DNA of 64,000 bases from Sphingomonas sp. (GTDB lineage Bacteria; Pseudomonadota; Alphaproteobacteria; Sphingomonadales; Sphingomonadaceae), in NCBI RefSeq assembly GCF_013816785.1, contig NZ_JACDDV010000004.1, forward strand, positions 19,304 to 83,303. Direction: 5' to 3'. The translations under genes were made by a program, and so were the position numbers. Of the stretch, positions 39,559-49,034 are shown in pieces. Every line of letters starts with the position of its first letter. Position 1 is the first letter of the stretch. The notes under the pieces are model-generated. The model had not been told where the DNA came from. It did not search any database and saw only the letters and a program-made list of their open reading frames with translations.

Positions 39559-40187
39559 GCTACGCGGTCAAGGAGGCGTTTCTGACGCTTCAGGGCGAGG
39601 GCGTGCAGGCGGGAAGCAGGGCTGTGTTCCTGCGCTTCGCCGGCTGCAATCTGTGGAGTGGGCGCGAGCAGGATCGCGCCGTTGCGCAGTGCAATTTTTG
39701 CGACACCGATTTCGTCGGCACCGACGGTCCCGGCGGTGGCAAGTTTGCCGAGCCGCGGCTGCTTGCCGACCACATCGCGGCGGTGTGGGGCGATTCGACC
39801 GAGCGGCGACTTGTGGTCGTCACTGGGGGCGAGCCGATGCTGCAATTGGACGAAGCGCTGACCGATGCGCTGCATGCCCGCGGATTCAGGGTCGCGGTCG
39901 AGAGCAATGGGACCCTGCCGGCGATTCCGGGGATCGATTGGCTGTGCATCAGCCCCAAGGCGGGGACCGAGGTGGTGCAGCGGCGCGGCGACGAACTAAA
40001 GCTGGTGTGGCCGCAAGCGGGGATCGATCCCGCCGAGCTGGAGCAATGGTCCTTCGACCATTTCTTGGTCCAGCCGATGGACGGCGCGACACGTGACGCG
40101 TCGGTGCAGGCGGCGATCGCGCTGGCGATGGAACGGCCGCGCTGGCGGCTGTCGCTGCAAACGCACAAGCTGGTCGGGCTCGCCTGA
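39555..40187 (+). CDS. queE: 7-carboxy-7-deazaguanine synthase (radical SAM)
   Basis: 'YAVKEAFLTLQGEGVQAGSRAVFLRFAGCNLWSG', 'CNFCDTDF', 'VVVTGGEPMLQLD'. Confidence 0.95.
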   Translation: MSYAVKEAFLTLQGEGVQAGSRAVFLRFAGCNLWSGREQDRAVAQCNFCDTDFVGTDGPGGGKFAEPRLLADHIAAVWGDSTERRLVVVTGGEPMLQLDEALTDALHARGFRVAVESNGTLPAIPGIDWLCISPKAGTEVVQRRGDELKLVWPQAGIDPAELEQWSFDHFLVQPMDGATRDASVQAAIALAMERPRWRLSLQTHKLVGLA

Positions 40188-40194
40188 CACGAAA

Positions 40195-40227
40195 AAAGGC
40201 TGCCGGAGTGACCCGGCAGCCTTTGTC
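40195..40227. terminator. bidirectional terminator after queE
   Basis: AAAGGCTGCCGG-AGTGAC-CCGGCAGCCTTT, 12-bp stem. Confidence 0.8.
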
Positions 40228-40267
40228 CATAACCTAAAACGGACCGCCGAGGCGGTCCGCATTTCGA

Positions 40268-40504
40268 TTACATCGAGTTCGACGAGTTCATCGAGTTCAT
40301 GTCCGACATATTGCCCGACATATTCGAATCCATCGACATGTTGGCGTCCATGTTGGCGGTCGCGTCCATGGCAGAGGTGTCATTGGCGACGACGTTCTCG
40401 GTGGTGAGGGTCTCGTCGACATTCATCGTGTTCTCGGCGGCTTCATTCTTGCTGCAAGCCGAAACAGCCAGGGCCGCGGCAGCGACCAGGATCAGAGCAC
40501 GCAT
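40268..40504 (-). CDS. Met/Asn/Asp/Ser-rich small lipoprotein
   Basis: 78 aa; lipobox 'LAVSAC'; C-terminal low-complexity 'NMDANMSMDSNMSGNMSDMNSMNSSNSM'. Confidence 0.7.
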   Translation of the reverse strand: MRALILVAAAALAVSACSKNEAAENTMNVDETLTTENVVANDTSAMDATANMDANMSMDSNMSGNMSDMNSMNSSNSM

Positions 40505-40589
40505 TCTAAAACTCCCTTGATTGTCAGATCTGCAGCGAGTGGACCCGCTTTACAAATCGTGGGCACAATAGTCGCGCATGCCTCAAGCC

Positions 40590-41252
40590 TCAAGCAACTT
40601 GTTCACCCTGCAGCAAGCTTGCGAGAAATGCCGTAAAACTGCTCTTTAGCGCGGCATCGACCGCGTCCATCGACGAATTTCGCCCCAATTGCGCGATGCT
40701 TGTCACGCCGTAGCCGGCAATCCCGCAGGGAATGATTCCGTCGAAATGCGACAGGTCGGGCGCGACGTTGATCGAAAATCCGTGCAGCGTCACCCACCGC
40801 TTCACGCGCACCCCGATCGCGCCAATCTTGGCTTCATGAGCGCGTTCGCCGGACCAAATGCCGATGCGCCCCGGCTCGCGGCGCGCTTCGACGCCCAGCT
40901 CGGCCAGCGCGGCGATCATCCAGCCTTCAAGCGAATGGACGAAACGGCGGATGTCCTTGCCGCGTCGTTCGAGGTCGAGGATCAGATAGCCGACCCGCTG
41001 GCCGGGGCCGTGATAGGTGTAGCGGCCGCCGCGACCGGCCTCGAACACCGGAAATCCCATCGGGTTGCTGAGCTCGGCCGAATCCGCGCTGGTCCCGGCA
41101 GTGAACAGCGGCGGGTGCTGCAACAGCCAGACCAGCTCGCGCGCGGTGCCGTCCCGCACCGCAAGTGCGCGCGCTTCCATCTCCGCCAGCGCATCGGGGT
41201 AGGGCACCAACCCTTCGTCCACTCGCCATTCGATGTCGCCCGCTGCATCCAT
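40590..41252 (-). CDS. lipB: lipoyl(octanoyl) transferase
   Basis: '[22 protein letters not shown]', '[22 protein letters not shown]'. Confidence 0.93.
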   Translation of the reverse strand: MDAAGDIEWRVDEGLVPYPDALAEMEARALAVRDGTARELVWLLQHPPLFTAGTSADSAELSNPMGFPVFEAGRGGRYTYHGPGQRVGYLILDLERRGKDIRRFVHSLEGWMIAALAELGVEARREPGRIGIWSGERAHEAKIGAIGVRVKRWVTLHGFSINVAPDLSHFDGIIPCGIAGYGVTSIAQLGRNSSMDAVDAALKSSFTAFLASLLQGEQVA

Positions 41253-41342
41253 CGCCGCGAGATGGCGCTGAGGGTCCGCCAGGGCAAGGGCGATTGCAAC
41301 GAGTGTGCCAGCCTTTCATAGGGGTGGGCGAAGGGGAAGTGC

Positions 41343-42140
41343 ATGAGCAATTTGTCGATCGGCCAGGCTTGGGACCAAACCAGCGCTTTCCTGCGAGCGG
41401 AGGCCCGTCTGGTCGTGCCGGTGGCGCTCGCGGCGTTCGCCGTGCCATCGACGCTGGCAGGATGGACGCACCCCGCCGGTGAAATGAGTGGCAGTGGCCC
41501 GGGCGTGCTGTTGACGCTGCTGGTGCTTGTCGCGGTGCTGATCGGACAGATGACGATCGCCGCGCTCGCGATCGGATCAAAGGACAGCGTCGGAAGCCTG
41601 ATCGGCCGGGCGGCGCGACGGGTGTGGGGGCCGGTCGCGGCAGTGATCATGGTGTTCCTGCCGGTGGCGCTGCTAATGTTGTTGATGCTGAGCGCTATTG
41701 TCGGCGCCGCTGGCATCACCGACCCCAGCAAAATGACCCCGGAGGCCATGGCGTCGTCGCCGCAGATCGGCCTGATCCTGTTGTGCATGCTGGTCCTCAT
41801 ACTGCTGGTCGGGGTGCGGCTGTTGCCGATGTCGGCGGTGGCGATTGAGGAGACGCCCCGTCCGGTGGCATTGTTGAGACGCTGCCTGGCGCTGACCAAA
41901 GGCCATTTCTGGCGGCTGCTCGGCCTGCTAATGTTGATGGTCCTAGCGGCGCTGTTGCTGAGCGGCGCGGTGACTGCGGTGGTTGGCGCGGTGGTCACGC
42001 TGGCGGTTGGTGAGGCACGACCCTTCAACCTGTCGGCGCTGCTGATCGGCCTTGCCAATGGCCTCTCCAGCGCCGCGATAACCGCGGTGTCGGCGGCGCT
42101 GGTCGGGCGGGTTTACGTCCAGCTCAACGCCAAAAGCTGA
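41343..42140 (+). CDS. multi-pass membrane protein, unknown function
   Basis: 265 aa with several hydrophobic segments. Confidence 0.7.
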   Translation: MSNLSIGQAWDQTSAFLRAEARLVVPVALAAFAVPSTLAGWTHPAGEMSGSGPGVLLTLLVLVAVLIGQMTIAALAIGSKDSVGSLIGRAARRVWGPVAAVIMVFLPVALLMLLMLSAIVGAAGITDPSKMTPEAMASSPQIGLILLCMLVLILLVGVRLLPMSAVAIEETPRPVALLRRCLALTKGHFWRLLGLLMLMVLAALLLSGAVTAVVGAVVTLAVGEARPFNLSALLIGLANGLSSAAITAVSAALVGRVYVQLNAKS

Positions 42141-42143
42141 GCG

Positions 42144-42986
42144 TTACGCCCATTTTGCCAGCGGGGGCAGGCTCATCAGGATGGCGTCGATGTTCCCGCC
42201 GGTCTTGAGGCCGAACAAGGTGCCGCGGTCGTAAAGCAGGTTGAATTCGACGTAGCGGCCGCGAAACTCGAGCAGCGCCTCGCGGTCGGCCTCGGTAAAT
42301 GCCATCCCCATCCGCTTGCGAACGATTTGCGGGAAAATGTCGAGAAACGCCTCGCCGATATCCCGCGTAAAGGCGAAATGGGCGTCGAAATGATCCTCGA
42401 GCCGGTCGAAGAAAATGCCGCCGACCCCGCGCGCGACATGGCGGTGGGGCAGCCAGAAATACTCTTCCGCCCATTTCGAGAAGCGCGGATAAAAGGTCGG
42501 GTCGTGCGCGGCGCACGCGGCGCGCAGGCGGGCGTGAAAGGCGTCGGTGTCTTCGTCATAGGGAATCGCCGGATTCAAATCGGCGCCGCCACCGAACCAG
42601 CGCTTCGTGGTCGTCAGGAAGCGGCAATTCATGTGTACCGCGGGGACGTGCGGGTTGGCCATGTGCGCAACCAGGCTGATGCCGGTGGCGAAGAAGCTCG
42701 GGTCGTCTTCTGTGCCGGGGATCGATGCGGCGAATTCCGGAGAGAAGCGGCCGCCGACGGTCGAGACATTAACTCCAACTTTCTCGAATATCTGACCGTT
42801 CATCTGTCCGCGCACCCCCCCCCCGCCGGGAGTGCCGTCGTCCTCGGTTCGCTCCCACGGGGTGAACTCAAAGCTGGCATCGCTGCCCGCCTCGCGCTCG
42901 ATTGCTTCGAACGCGCCGGTGATGCGCGTGCGTAGCGACTCGAACCAGTCGCGCGCCGCCTGTTGCTGATCGTCGAGCGGGGTCAT
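42144..42986 (-). CDS. hemF: oxygen-dependent coproporphyrinogen-III oxidase
   Basis: 'HMNCRFLTTTKRWFGGGADLNP', 'RGVGGIFFD', 'YVEFNLLYDRGTLFGLKTGGN'; start 42986. Confidence 0.95.
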   Translation of the reverse strand: MTPLDDQQQAARDWFESLRTRITGAFEAIEREAGSDASFEFTPWERTEDDGTPGGGGVRGQMNGQIFEKVGVNVSTVGGRFSPEFAASIPGTEDDPSFFATGISLVAHMANPHVPAVHMNCRFLTTTKRWFGGGADLNPAIPYDEDTDAFHARLRAACAAHDPTFYPRFSKWAEEYFWLPHRHVARGVGGIFFDRLEDHFDAHFAFTRDIGEAFLDIFPQIVRKRMGMAFTEADREALLEFRGRYVEFNLLYDRGTLFGLKTGGNIDAILMSLPPLAKWA

Positions 42987-43333
42987 GATGTGCCGATGGC
43001 GGGAAAGCGGCGAGTGGGTCAAGCGGGAGCGAGTCGCGGCGAGGAAATGGCGGGGCGCGATAGGATGCCGCCTAAGGGGAAGTTGATGAAGTTGATGATG
43101 CGGCGCGATTCCAGCCCCGTATAAACTTTGGCGCTCAACGGCAGCGGATTTCAGTACATTGGACATGGGTTGCCGCATGTTGGCGAACCAACCAGGTTAT
43201 ATCCTACATTGCAAGCGCTAGAGCAGCGCTCCGCGCGCCCGTTGCGGCTCTTGCGCGTGTCGAACCGCGGAGCGCGGCGGTGGTCGGGGCGAGTGGGGGA
43301 GCCTGGGCCGGGGGCTTGTCATTGGGCAGCCGA

Positions 43334-43978
43334 TCACTTCCAAGCGAGATTTGCAGTTTCGAACGTAAATTGCTGATTGCCGCGCTGAAAAAACTCTGCT
43401 TCGACGATAACGCGCTTCGAAGTTTTCAAGGCAGCCAAAGCGCGCTTCGGATCGGTCAAGAACGCCGTTTCGCTTGAGCCGTCGCTTGCATCAGTGCAAC
43501 GGAATTTCTGGATCGGCCCAGCGTCGAACTTGAACGAAACTGAAGCTTCGGTGAAGCTGTGGCATAGTATCTGCCCCTTATCGACCGAGAACATTACGTC
43601 GAGCCCGTCGGGTCCATCCCGAACAATAATCGTTCCATATTGTTCGCCATAGGGAAAATCGAGGTCGACCTGGTTCTCACTGCGAAGGGAGGCAAATCGC
43701 GTAGTAGCGTCACGCATCGCGTCTTTGCTGTCCGAATATTCCCATTTAGAAGCCGAATTGATTTTGGTCTCGCCAGGCGTTTCGCCAGCGCTGGCGGCGA
43801 GATTGTTTATTGATCCGGTCTCTTTGGCGCTCTCATCTTTCGGGACAACGATCATCATGCCAACAAACGCTGCTCCGGCGATGGCAGAGAAATGTTTGCG
43901 GTTCAACCTGGCTATGTAAGGCTTAATGAGTCCGAGCAGTGCGGCCAAAAACAAAATCGAAAATACGCCCATCAACAT
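43334..43978 (-). CDS. hypothetical membrane-anchored protein
   Basis: 214 aa; N-terminal hydrophobic segments 'MLMGVFSILFLAALLGLI'. Confidence 0.55.
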   Translation of the reverse strand: MLMGVFSILFLAALLGLIKPYIARLNRKHFSAIAGAAFVGMMIVVPKDESAKETGSINNLAASAGETPGETKINSASKWEYSDSKDAMRDATTRFASLRSENQVDLDFPYGEQYGTIIVRDGPDGLDVMFSVDKGQILCHSFTEASVSFKFDAGPIQKFRCTDASDGSSETAFLTDPKRALAALKTSKRVIVEAEFFQRGNQQFTFETANLAWK

Positions 43979-44057
43979 ATTTGGTCTCCGGCCAATCCAC
44001 CAACTCTTAGCGACTTATCCTTCATTTGCCGCATCGTCTTTTACCTATAGGCACAGG

Positions 44058-44564
44058 TCAAGTGCATCTTAGGTGGCGTACGAAGTCGCCCCTTGCCGCT
44101 ATCGCCGCTCTTCCCACGGGGAGTTGTCCCGTCTGCCTAAGCGCCTCTCCAAGTGCGATCGCGGCCGAAGTGGCGAGGTTGAGGGAGCGGACCTCGTCGC
44201 GGATCGGGATGCGGAGGGCGAGGGGGCAGTGGGCGGCGACCGCGGCGGGGACGCCGGCGCTTTCCTGACCGAACAGGAGGATGTCGTCGGGGCGGAGGTC
44301 GGCGTCGTAGAGCGAGCTACTCGCCTTGGTGGTCATGAGCACCAGGCGCGCTTCCCCGATGGTAGCGCGAAACGCCTCGAACCCGGCGTGGCGCACCACC
44401 ACGACATGGTCGATATAGTCCATCGCGGTGCGGCGGACGCGCTTGTCGTCCCAGGCGAAGCCCATCGGCTCGATCAGGTCGACGGCCACGCCCATGCACG
44501 CGCCGAGCCGCATCACCGCGCCGACGTTGCCGGCGATCTCGGGCTGGTAGAGGGCGATGCGCAT
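44058..44564 (-). CDS. trmL: tRNA (cytidine/uridine-34 2'-O)-methyltransferase
   Basis: 'MRIALYQPEIAGNVGAVMRLGACMGVAVDLIEPMGF', 'LLFGQESAGVP', 'RSLNLATSAAIALGEALRQ'. Confidence 0.92.
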   Translation of the reverse strand: MRIALYQPEIAGNVGAVMRLGACMGVAVDLIEPMGFAWDDKRVRRTAMDYIDHVVVVRHAGFEAFRATIGEARLVLMTTKASSSLYDADLRPDDILLFGQESAGVPAAVAAHCPLALRIPIRDEVRSLNLATSAAIALGEALRQTGQLPVGRAAIAARGDFVRHLRCT

Positions 44565-44680
44565 GGCACGGGCGATTATGCCGCCTACAATTCGAAATCC
44601 ATAGCCCTTCCTCTTGATGGTTGGGGCGGGGTGAAGTCTTCGGAAGAGGCTGTCGGGTCTCCACCGTCACCCCCACCCAA

Positions 44681-44703
44681 CCCTCCCCCATCAAGGGGGA
44701 GGG
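44681..44703. repeat. GC-rich perfect inverted repeat (REP-like)
   Basis: CCCTCCCCC-ATCAA-GGGGGAGGG. Confidence 0.6.
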
Positions 44704-44839
44704 CTCAGCCAAGAAATTTGACCATTTGCATCGGCGAAGCGAGCCGCTATCAGGCGCGCCAACCGGCCCGGGCCACTCGGGCGTGGGGTCGTATCCGATG
44801 CCGCCCGGCATCGACGAAATTTCGGTCTTAAAGGTGAGC

Positions 44840-45406
44840 ATGGCCACGCTGGAAGAAACCAACGCCGCACACGGGGAGGTCAACGACAGCCTCCGCCGCC
44901 GCGACTTCATCAACGTCGCCGCGGTCAGCTTCGCGGGGGTCGGCGCGGTCGCCGTGGCGCTGCCGCTGGTCACTCAGATGAGCCCGTCGGCCGATGTCCT
45001 CGCGTTGGCCTCGACCGAGGTCGATATTTCGAAGATCGCGCCGGGGCAGGCGATCAAGACCAGCTGGCGCAAGCAGCCGGTGTTCGTGCGCAACCTGACA
45101 CCGGCCGAAATCAAGGCCGCCAACGCGGTTGACGTGGGAAGCCTGCGCGATCCGCAGACGCTGGCCGAGCGAACCAAGCCGGGCAAGGAGAATTGGCTGA
45201 TCACGCTGGGCGTATGCACCCACCTTGGCTGTATCCCGCTCGGCACTGGCGAAGGCGAGAACAAGGGGCCCTTCGGTGGCTATTTCTGCCCCTGCCACGG
45301 GTCGGCCTACGACACCGCCGCGCGCATTCGTCAGGGACCCGCACCGCTCAACCTCCAGGTGCCCGACTATGTATTCACGTCACCGACCGTCGTGACCATC
45401 GGCTAA
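44840..45406 (+). CDS. petA: ubiquinol-cytochrome c reductase Rieske iron-sulfur subunit
   Basis: '[26 protein letters not shown]', 'CTHLGCIP', 'CPCHGSAYD'. Confidence 0.96.
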   Translation: MATLEETNAAHGEVNDSLRRRDFINVAAVSFAGVGAVAVALPLVTQMSPSADVLALASTEVDISKIAPGQAIKTSWRKQPVFVRNLTPAEIKAANAVDVGSLRDPQTLAERTKPGKENWLITLGVCTHLGCIPLGTGEGENKGPFGGYFCPCHGSAYDTAARIRQGPAPLNLQVPDYVFTSPTVVTIG

Positions 45407-45420
45407 GGGAAGAGAGCGTC

Positions 45421-46725
45421 ATGAGCTTTGCCTGGGCCAAGGCCTACGAACCCAAGACCAGCCTCGGCCGCTGGATCGACGACCGCCTGCCGCTACCGCG
45501 GCTGGTCCATGGCGCGATCGGTGGCGGCTACCCGGTGCCGCGCAACTTGAATTATGCGTGGAATTTCGGCGTACTGTCGGGGATTTTCCTGACCATTCAG
45601 ATCGTCACCGGAATCGTGCTGGCGATGCATTATTTCGCCTCGGCCGACGGAGCCTTCACTTCGGTCGAGCACATCATGCGCGACGTCAACGCCGGCTGGC
45701 TGCTGCGCTACGCCCATGCCAACGGCGCCAGCTTCTTTTTCATCGTTGTCTATATCCATATCTTTCGCGGCCTGTTCTACGGCAGCTACAAGGCGCCGCG
45801 CGAGTTGGTGTGGATGCTCGGTCTGGTGATTTACCTGCTGATGATGGCGACCGCCTTCATGGGCTATGTGCTTCCCTGGGGCCAGATGAGCTATTGGGGG
45901 GCCCAGGTCATCACCGGCTTCTTCTCGGCATTCCCGCTGGTCGGCGAGCCGATCCGGGTGTGGCTATTGGGAGGGTTCGCGCCCGACCAGGCGGCGCTGA
46001 CCCGCTTCTTCTCGCTCCACTATCTGCTGCCATTCGTGATCGCCGGGGTGGTCATCCTCCACATCTGGTCGCTGCACATTCCGGGATCGTCGAACCCGAC
46101 CGGAGTCGATGTGAAGAGCGAGCAGGATACGCTGCCGTTCCACCCCTTCTATACCGCCAAGGACGGCTGGTTCACCGGCCTGTTCCTGATCCTTTACTGC
46201 GCGGTGCTGTTCTTCGCGCCCGACGCGCTGGGGCATGCCGACAATTATATCCCGGCCAACCCGCTGGCGACGCCGGCGCACATCGTCCCCGAATGGTATT
46301 TCTGGCCGTTCTATGCGATTCTGCGCGCCTTCACCGTCGACTTCATCCTGCCCGCCAAGCTGTGGGGCGTACTGGCGATGTTCGCCTCGATCCTGCTGTT
46401 GTTCTTCCTACCGTGGCTGGATCGCTCGCCGGTCCGCTCGGGCCATTACCGCCCGGTGTTCAAGCGGTTCTTCTGGCTGCTGGTGGCCGACGTCGTGATC
46501 CTCGCGTGGTGCGGAGGGGCGCCGGCCGAGCCGCTTTACGTCGCCATTTCGCAGCTCGCGGCGGCCTATTATTTCGCGCATTTCCTCATCATCCTGCCGC
46601 TGATTTCCAAATTCGAGCGGCCGCTGCCGCTGCCGTCGTCGATCACCGCGTCGGCACTGCACGGCGAGGCCGAGGAAAGCGCTCCCTACGGGCTTGCCAA
46701 GACGGCGCCCGCGGCGGCTCATTAG
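45421..46725 (+). CDS. petB: cytochrome b
   Basis: '[28 protein letters not shown]', '[25 protein letters not shown]', '[14 protein letters not shown]'. Confidence 0.97.
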   Translation: MSFAWAKAYEPKTSLGRWIDDRLPLPRLVHGAIGGGYPVPRNLNYAWNFGVLSGIFLTIQIVTGIVLAMHYFASADGAFTSVEHIMRDVNAGWLLRYAHANGASFFFIVVYIHIFRGLFYGSYKAPRELVWMLGLVIYLLMMATAFMGYVLPWGQMSYWGAQVITGFFSAFPLVGEPIRVWLLGGFAPDQAALTRFFSLHYLLPFVIAGVVILHIWSLHIPGSSNPTGVDVKSEQDTLPFHPFYTAKDGWFTGLFLILYCAVLFFAPDALGHADNYIPANPLATPAHIVPEWYFWPFYAILRAFTVDFILPAKLWGVLAMFASILLLFFLPWLDRSPVRSGHYRPVFKRFFWLLVADVVILAWCGGAPAEPLYVAISQLAAAYYFAHFLIILPLISKFERPLPLPSSITASALHGEAEESAPYGLAKTAPAAAH

Positions 46726-46740
46726 GGGGATTAAGGGACC

Positions 46741-47667
46741 ATGGTCCGCATCATCGCGTTTTTCGTCGGGCTGGGGTTTGCCGGCGTCCTGCTGATCAGC
46801 TTCGCCTTCGGCGCCGTCGCCTACTTCCAGGAACCGCCGCCGCCGAGTGCGGAGCATGAGTACCACCGCGAGGCGAAGGAACTGCATCTCGCCTCGAACG
46901 GCCCATTCGGCAAATATGACCGGGCCCAGGTGCAGCGCGGCTTTCAGGTCTACAAGGAAGTCTGTGCGGGCTGTCACAGCCTCAACCGCGTCGCCTTCCA
47001 CGACCTTGCCGGGATTGGCTACAGCGAGGCCGAGATTAAGGCGATCGCCAATCAGTGGCAGACCGAGGTGCCGTCGGTGAATCCGGACACGGGCGAGGCC
47101 GCCACCCGCAAGGCAGTGCCGTCCGACCATTTTCCGAGCCCCTACGCCAACGAGACGGCGGCCCGCGCGGCCAACAACAATAATCTTCCGCCCGACCTGT
47201 CGCTGATGACCAAGGCACGCGAGGGCGGGGCGGCCTATGTCCATTCGCTGCTTACTGGCTACCAGAATCAGCCGGCGGCGCTGCTCAAGCAATTCCCGAC
47301 CTCGAAGACGCCGGCGGGGCTTTACTACAACCCCTATTTTGCCAATTTGAACCTGGCGATGCCGCCGCCGCTGACGGGCGACGGGCAGGTGACCTATGGC
47401 CCGGGCAACCCCAAGCCGACGGTCAATCAGATGGCGGCCGACGTTTCCGCCTTTCTGGTGTGGACCGCCGAGCCCAAGCTCGAAAACCGCCACCGCGCCG
47501 GCCTGACGGTGCTGATCTTCCTGATCTTCGCGACCGTGCTTGGCTATCTGAGCTACAAAAACATCTGGGCTGAGGCCAAGCGCAAGGTCGCGCTGAAGGG
47601 CCCCCTCGATCCCGACAACAAGGCCAGGCGCAACCGCGCCAAGGCCAAGGCCGGTATCGCCGGCTGA
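46741..47667 (+). CDS. petC: cytochrome c1
   Basis: 'VCAGCHSLNRVAFHDL' haem motif; C-terminal TM 'LTVLIFLIFATVLGYLSYKNIWAE'. Confidence 0.95.
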   Translation: MVRIIAFFVGLGFAGVLLISFAFGAVAYFQEPPPPSAEHEYHREAKELHLASNGPFGKYDRAQVQRGFQVYKEVCAGCHSLNRVAFHDLAGIGYSEAEIKAIANQWQTEVPSVNPDTGEAATRKAVPSDHFPSPYANETAARAANNNNLPPDLSLMTKAREGGAAYVHSLLTGYQNQPAALLKQFPTSKTPAGLYYNPYFANLNLAMPPPLTGDGQVTYGPGNPKPTVNQMAADVSAFLVWTAEPKLENRHRAGLTVLIFLIFATVLGYLSYKNIWAEAKRKVALKGPLDPDNKARRNRAKAKAGIAG

Positions 47668-47846
47668 AGCGGAACCTGGGGATGAATCGACCAGCGCGCT
47701 GAAAGGCCCAGGGCGCTGGTCCGCGCCAAGCCCGATTTCCCCAAACCGGGAAATCCGGTTTCGCGACGTCACGACGCTGCTGCTCGACCGCGACGGTTCA
47801 CGGTGATGGTTCACGGGGGGTTCAATCCGGCAAGACTATCCGCGTC

Positions 47847-48473
47847 TTGAGCAGAAAATGCGGAGAAGTTGCGGTGTATGCATTCCGAATTCGTTCAGCG
47901 GTAGTGGTCGCAGTGTCGGCCATGGGTCTTGGCGGTTGCGTTGGCGGCTATGGCTACGACAGCTTCGGCATCAGCATTGGAAGCGCCGGTTACTCCGATC
48001 CCTATTATGGGGGCTACGGCTATTCAGGATATCCGTCATACGGCTACTCGGATTATGGATATGGCGGCTCGGGCTATGGCTACGGCGGTAGCTATGGTTA
48101 TGGGAGTGGTTATGGCGGTGGCTGGTACGATAATTATTATTATCCGGGCGCGGGATATTATGTTTACTCGCGCGGCGGCTCGCGTCACCGCTGGAGCGAC
48201 GGGCAGCGGCGCTATTGGGAGTCCCGGCGCGACCGGCGGGGGGACCGCCGCGAGGTGCGCGGCAACCGGCAGGACTATCACCAGGATGTCGGCGCTGCGC
48301 GGCGCGAGTTGAGACAGGATCGCGCTCAGAACCGAACCGAGTATCGCGCCGGTCAAGTCGACCGACAGACCTATCGCCAGAACCAGCGCAGCGAAGGCCG
48401 CGAATTTAACCAGGTGCGGCGCAAGGAACGGCGCGAGCTACGCCAAGAGAATCGAAAAGATCGCGCCGACTGA
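47847..48473 (+). CDS. Gly/Tyr-rich lipoprotein with Arg-rich C-terminus
   Basis: Lipobox-like 'GLGGC', GYGG/YGGS repeats, then charged 'ARRELRQDRAQNRTEYRAG...'; exact start (TTG at 47847) uncertain. Confidence 0.65.
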   Translation: MSRKCGEVAVYAFRIRSAVVVAVSAMGLGGCVGGYGYDSFGISIGSAGYSDPYYGGYGYSGYPSYGYSDYGYGGSGYGYGGSYGYGSGYGGGWYDNYYYPGAGYYVYSRGGSRHRWSDGQRRYWESRRDRRGDRREVRGNRQDYHQDVGAARRELRQDRAQNRTEYRAGQVDRQTYRQNQRSEGREFNQVRRKERRELRQENRKDRAD

Positions 48474-48489
48474 TCGGCTGTGGCGGCGG

Positions 48490-48948
48490 CTAGCTCTCTG
48501 AGGACGCGGGCCGCCGCTGCATCAGCACGATCGAGGTGAAGCGCATGACCGGGGCGCCGTCCTGGTTGCTGACCGTGGTATCGGAGCGGAAGCTGCCCAT
48601 GTCGGGCTTGGAACGCGACGGGCGCACCTCGATAATCTTGCTCGATACGCTTAGCCGGTCGCCGGGATAAACCGGCTTAAGCCAGCGCAGTTCGTCGATC
48701 CCTGGCGATCCAAGGCCCGCTTGCTCGGCCTTGACGACATGGCGGGCGATCACCGCCATGGCCATCGCGGCGGTGTGCCAGCCCGACGCGGCGAGCCGGC
48801 CGAAATGCGTCTTGGCGGCTGCTTCGTCGCTGAGGTGGAAGGGTTGCGGATCATATTTGCGCGCGAATTCGATCACTTCCTCGCGGGTGACGTCGTAATG
48901 CCCAAACTCGGTTTCGAGCCCGACCTCGAGATCTTCCAGATAAATCAT
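48490..48948 (-). CDS. MaoC-family dehydratase
   Basis: 'MIYLEDLEVGLETEFGHYDVTREEVIEFARKYDPQPFHL', 'ASGWHTAAMAM', 'VYPGDRLSV'. Confidence 0.87.
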   Translation of the reverse strand: MIYLEDLEVGLETEFGHYDVTREEVIEFARKYDPQPFHLSDEAAAKTHFGRLAASGWHTAAMAMAVIARHVVKAEQAGLGSPGIDELRWLKPVYPGDRLSVSSKIIEVRPSRSKPDMGSFRSDTTVSNQDGAPVMRFTSIVLMQRRPASSES

Positions 48949-49034
48949 GCTGGTTTCCTTCAACATCTTTCGGCGCCTGTCCAGTCGCCAGCATTGGGCT
49001 TGGCGGGCGCATTCTTTACCGCCAAGAGTAAGGC

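Noticed and set aside
47687-47719. Stem-loop GACCAGCGC...GCGCTGGTC after petC as a terminator
   Set aside because: Good stem, but long loop and no T-tract; left unannotated.
46408-47814. 468-aa minus-strand ORF antisense to petB/petC
   Set aside because: Shadow ORF in high-GC third-position-biased DNA.
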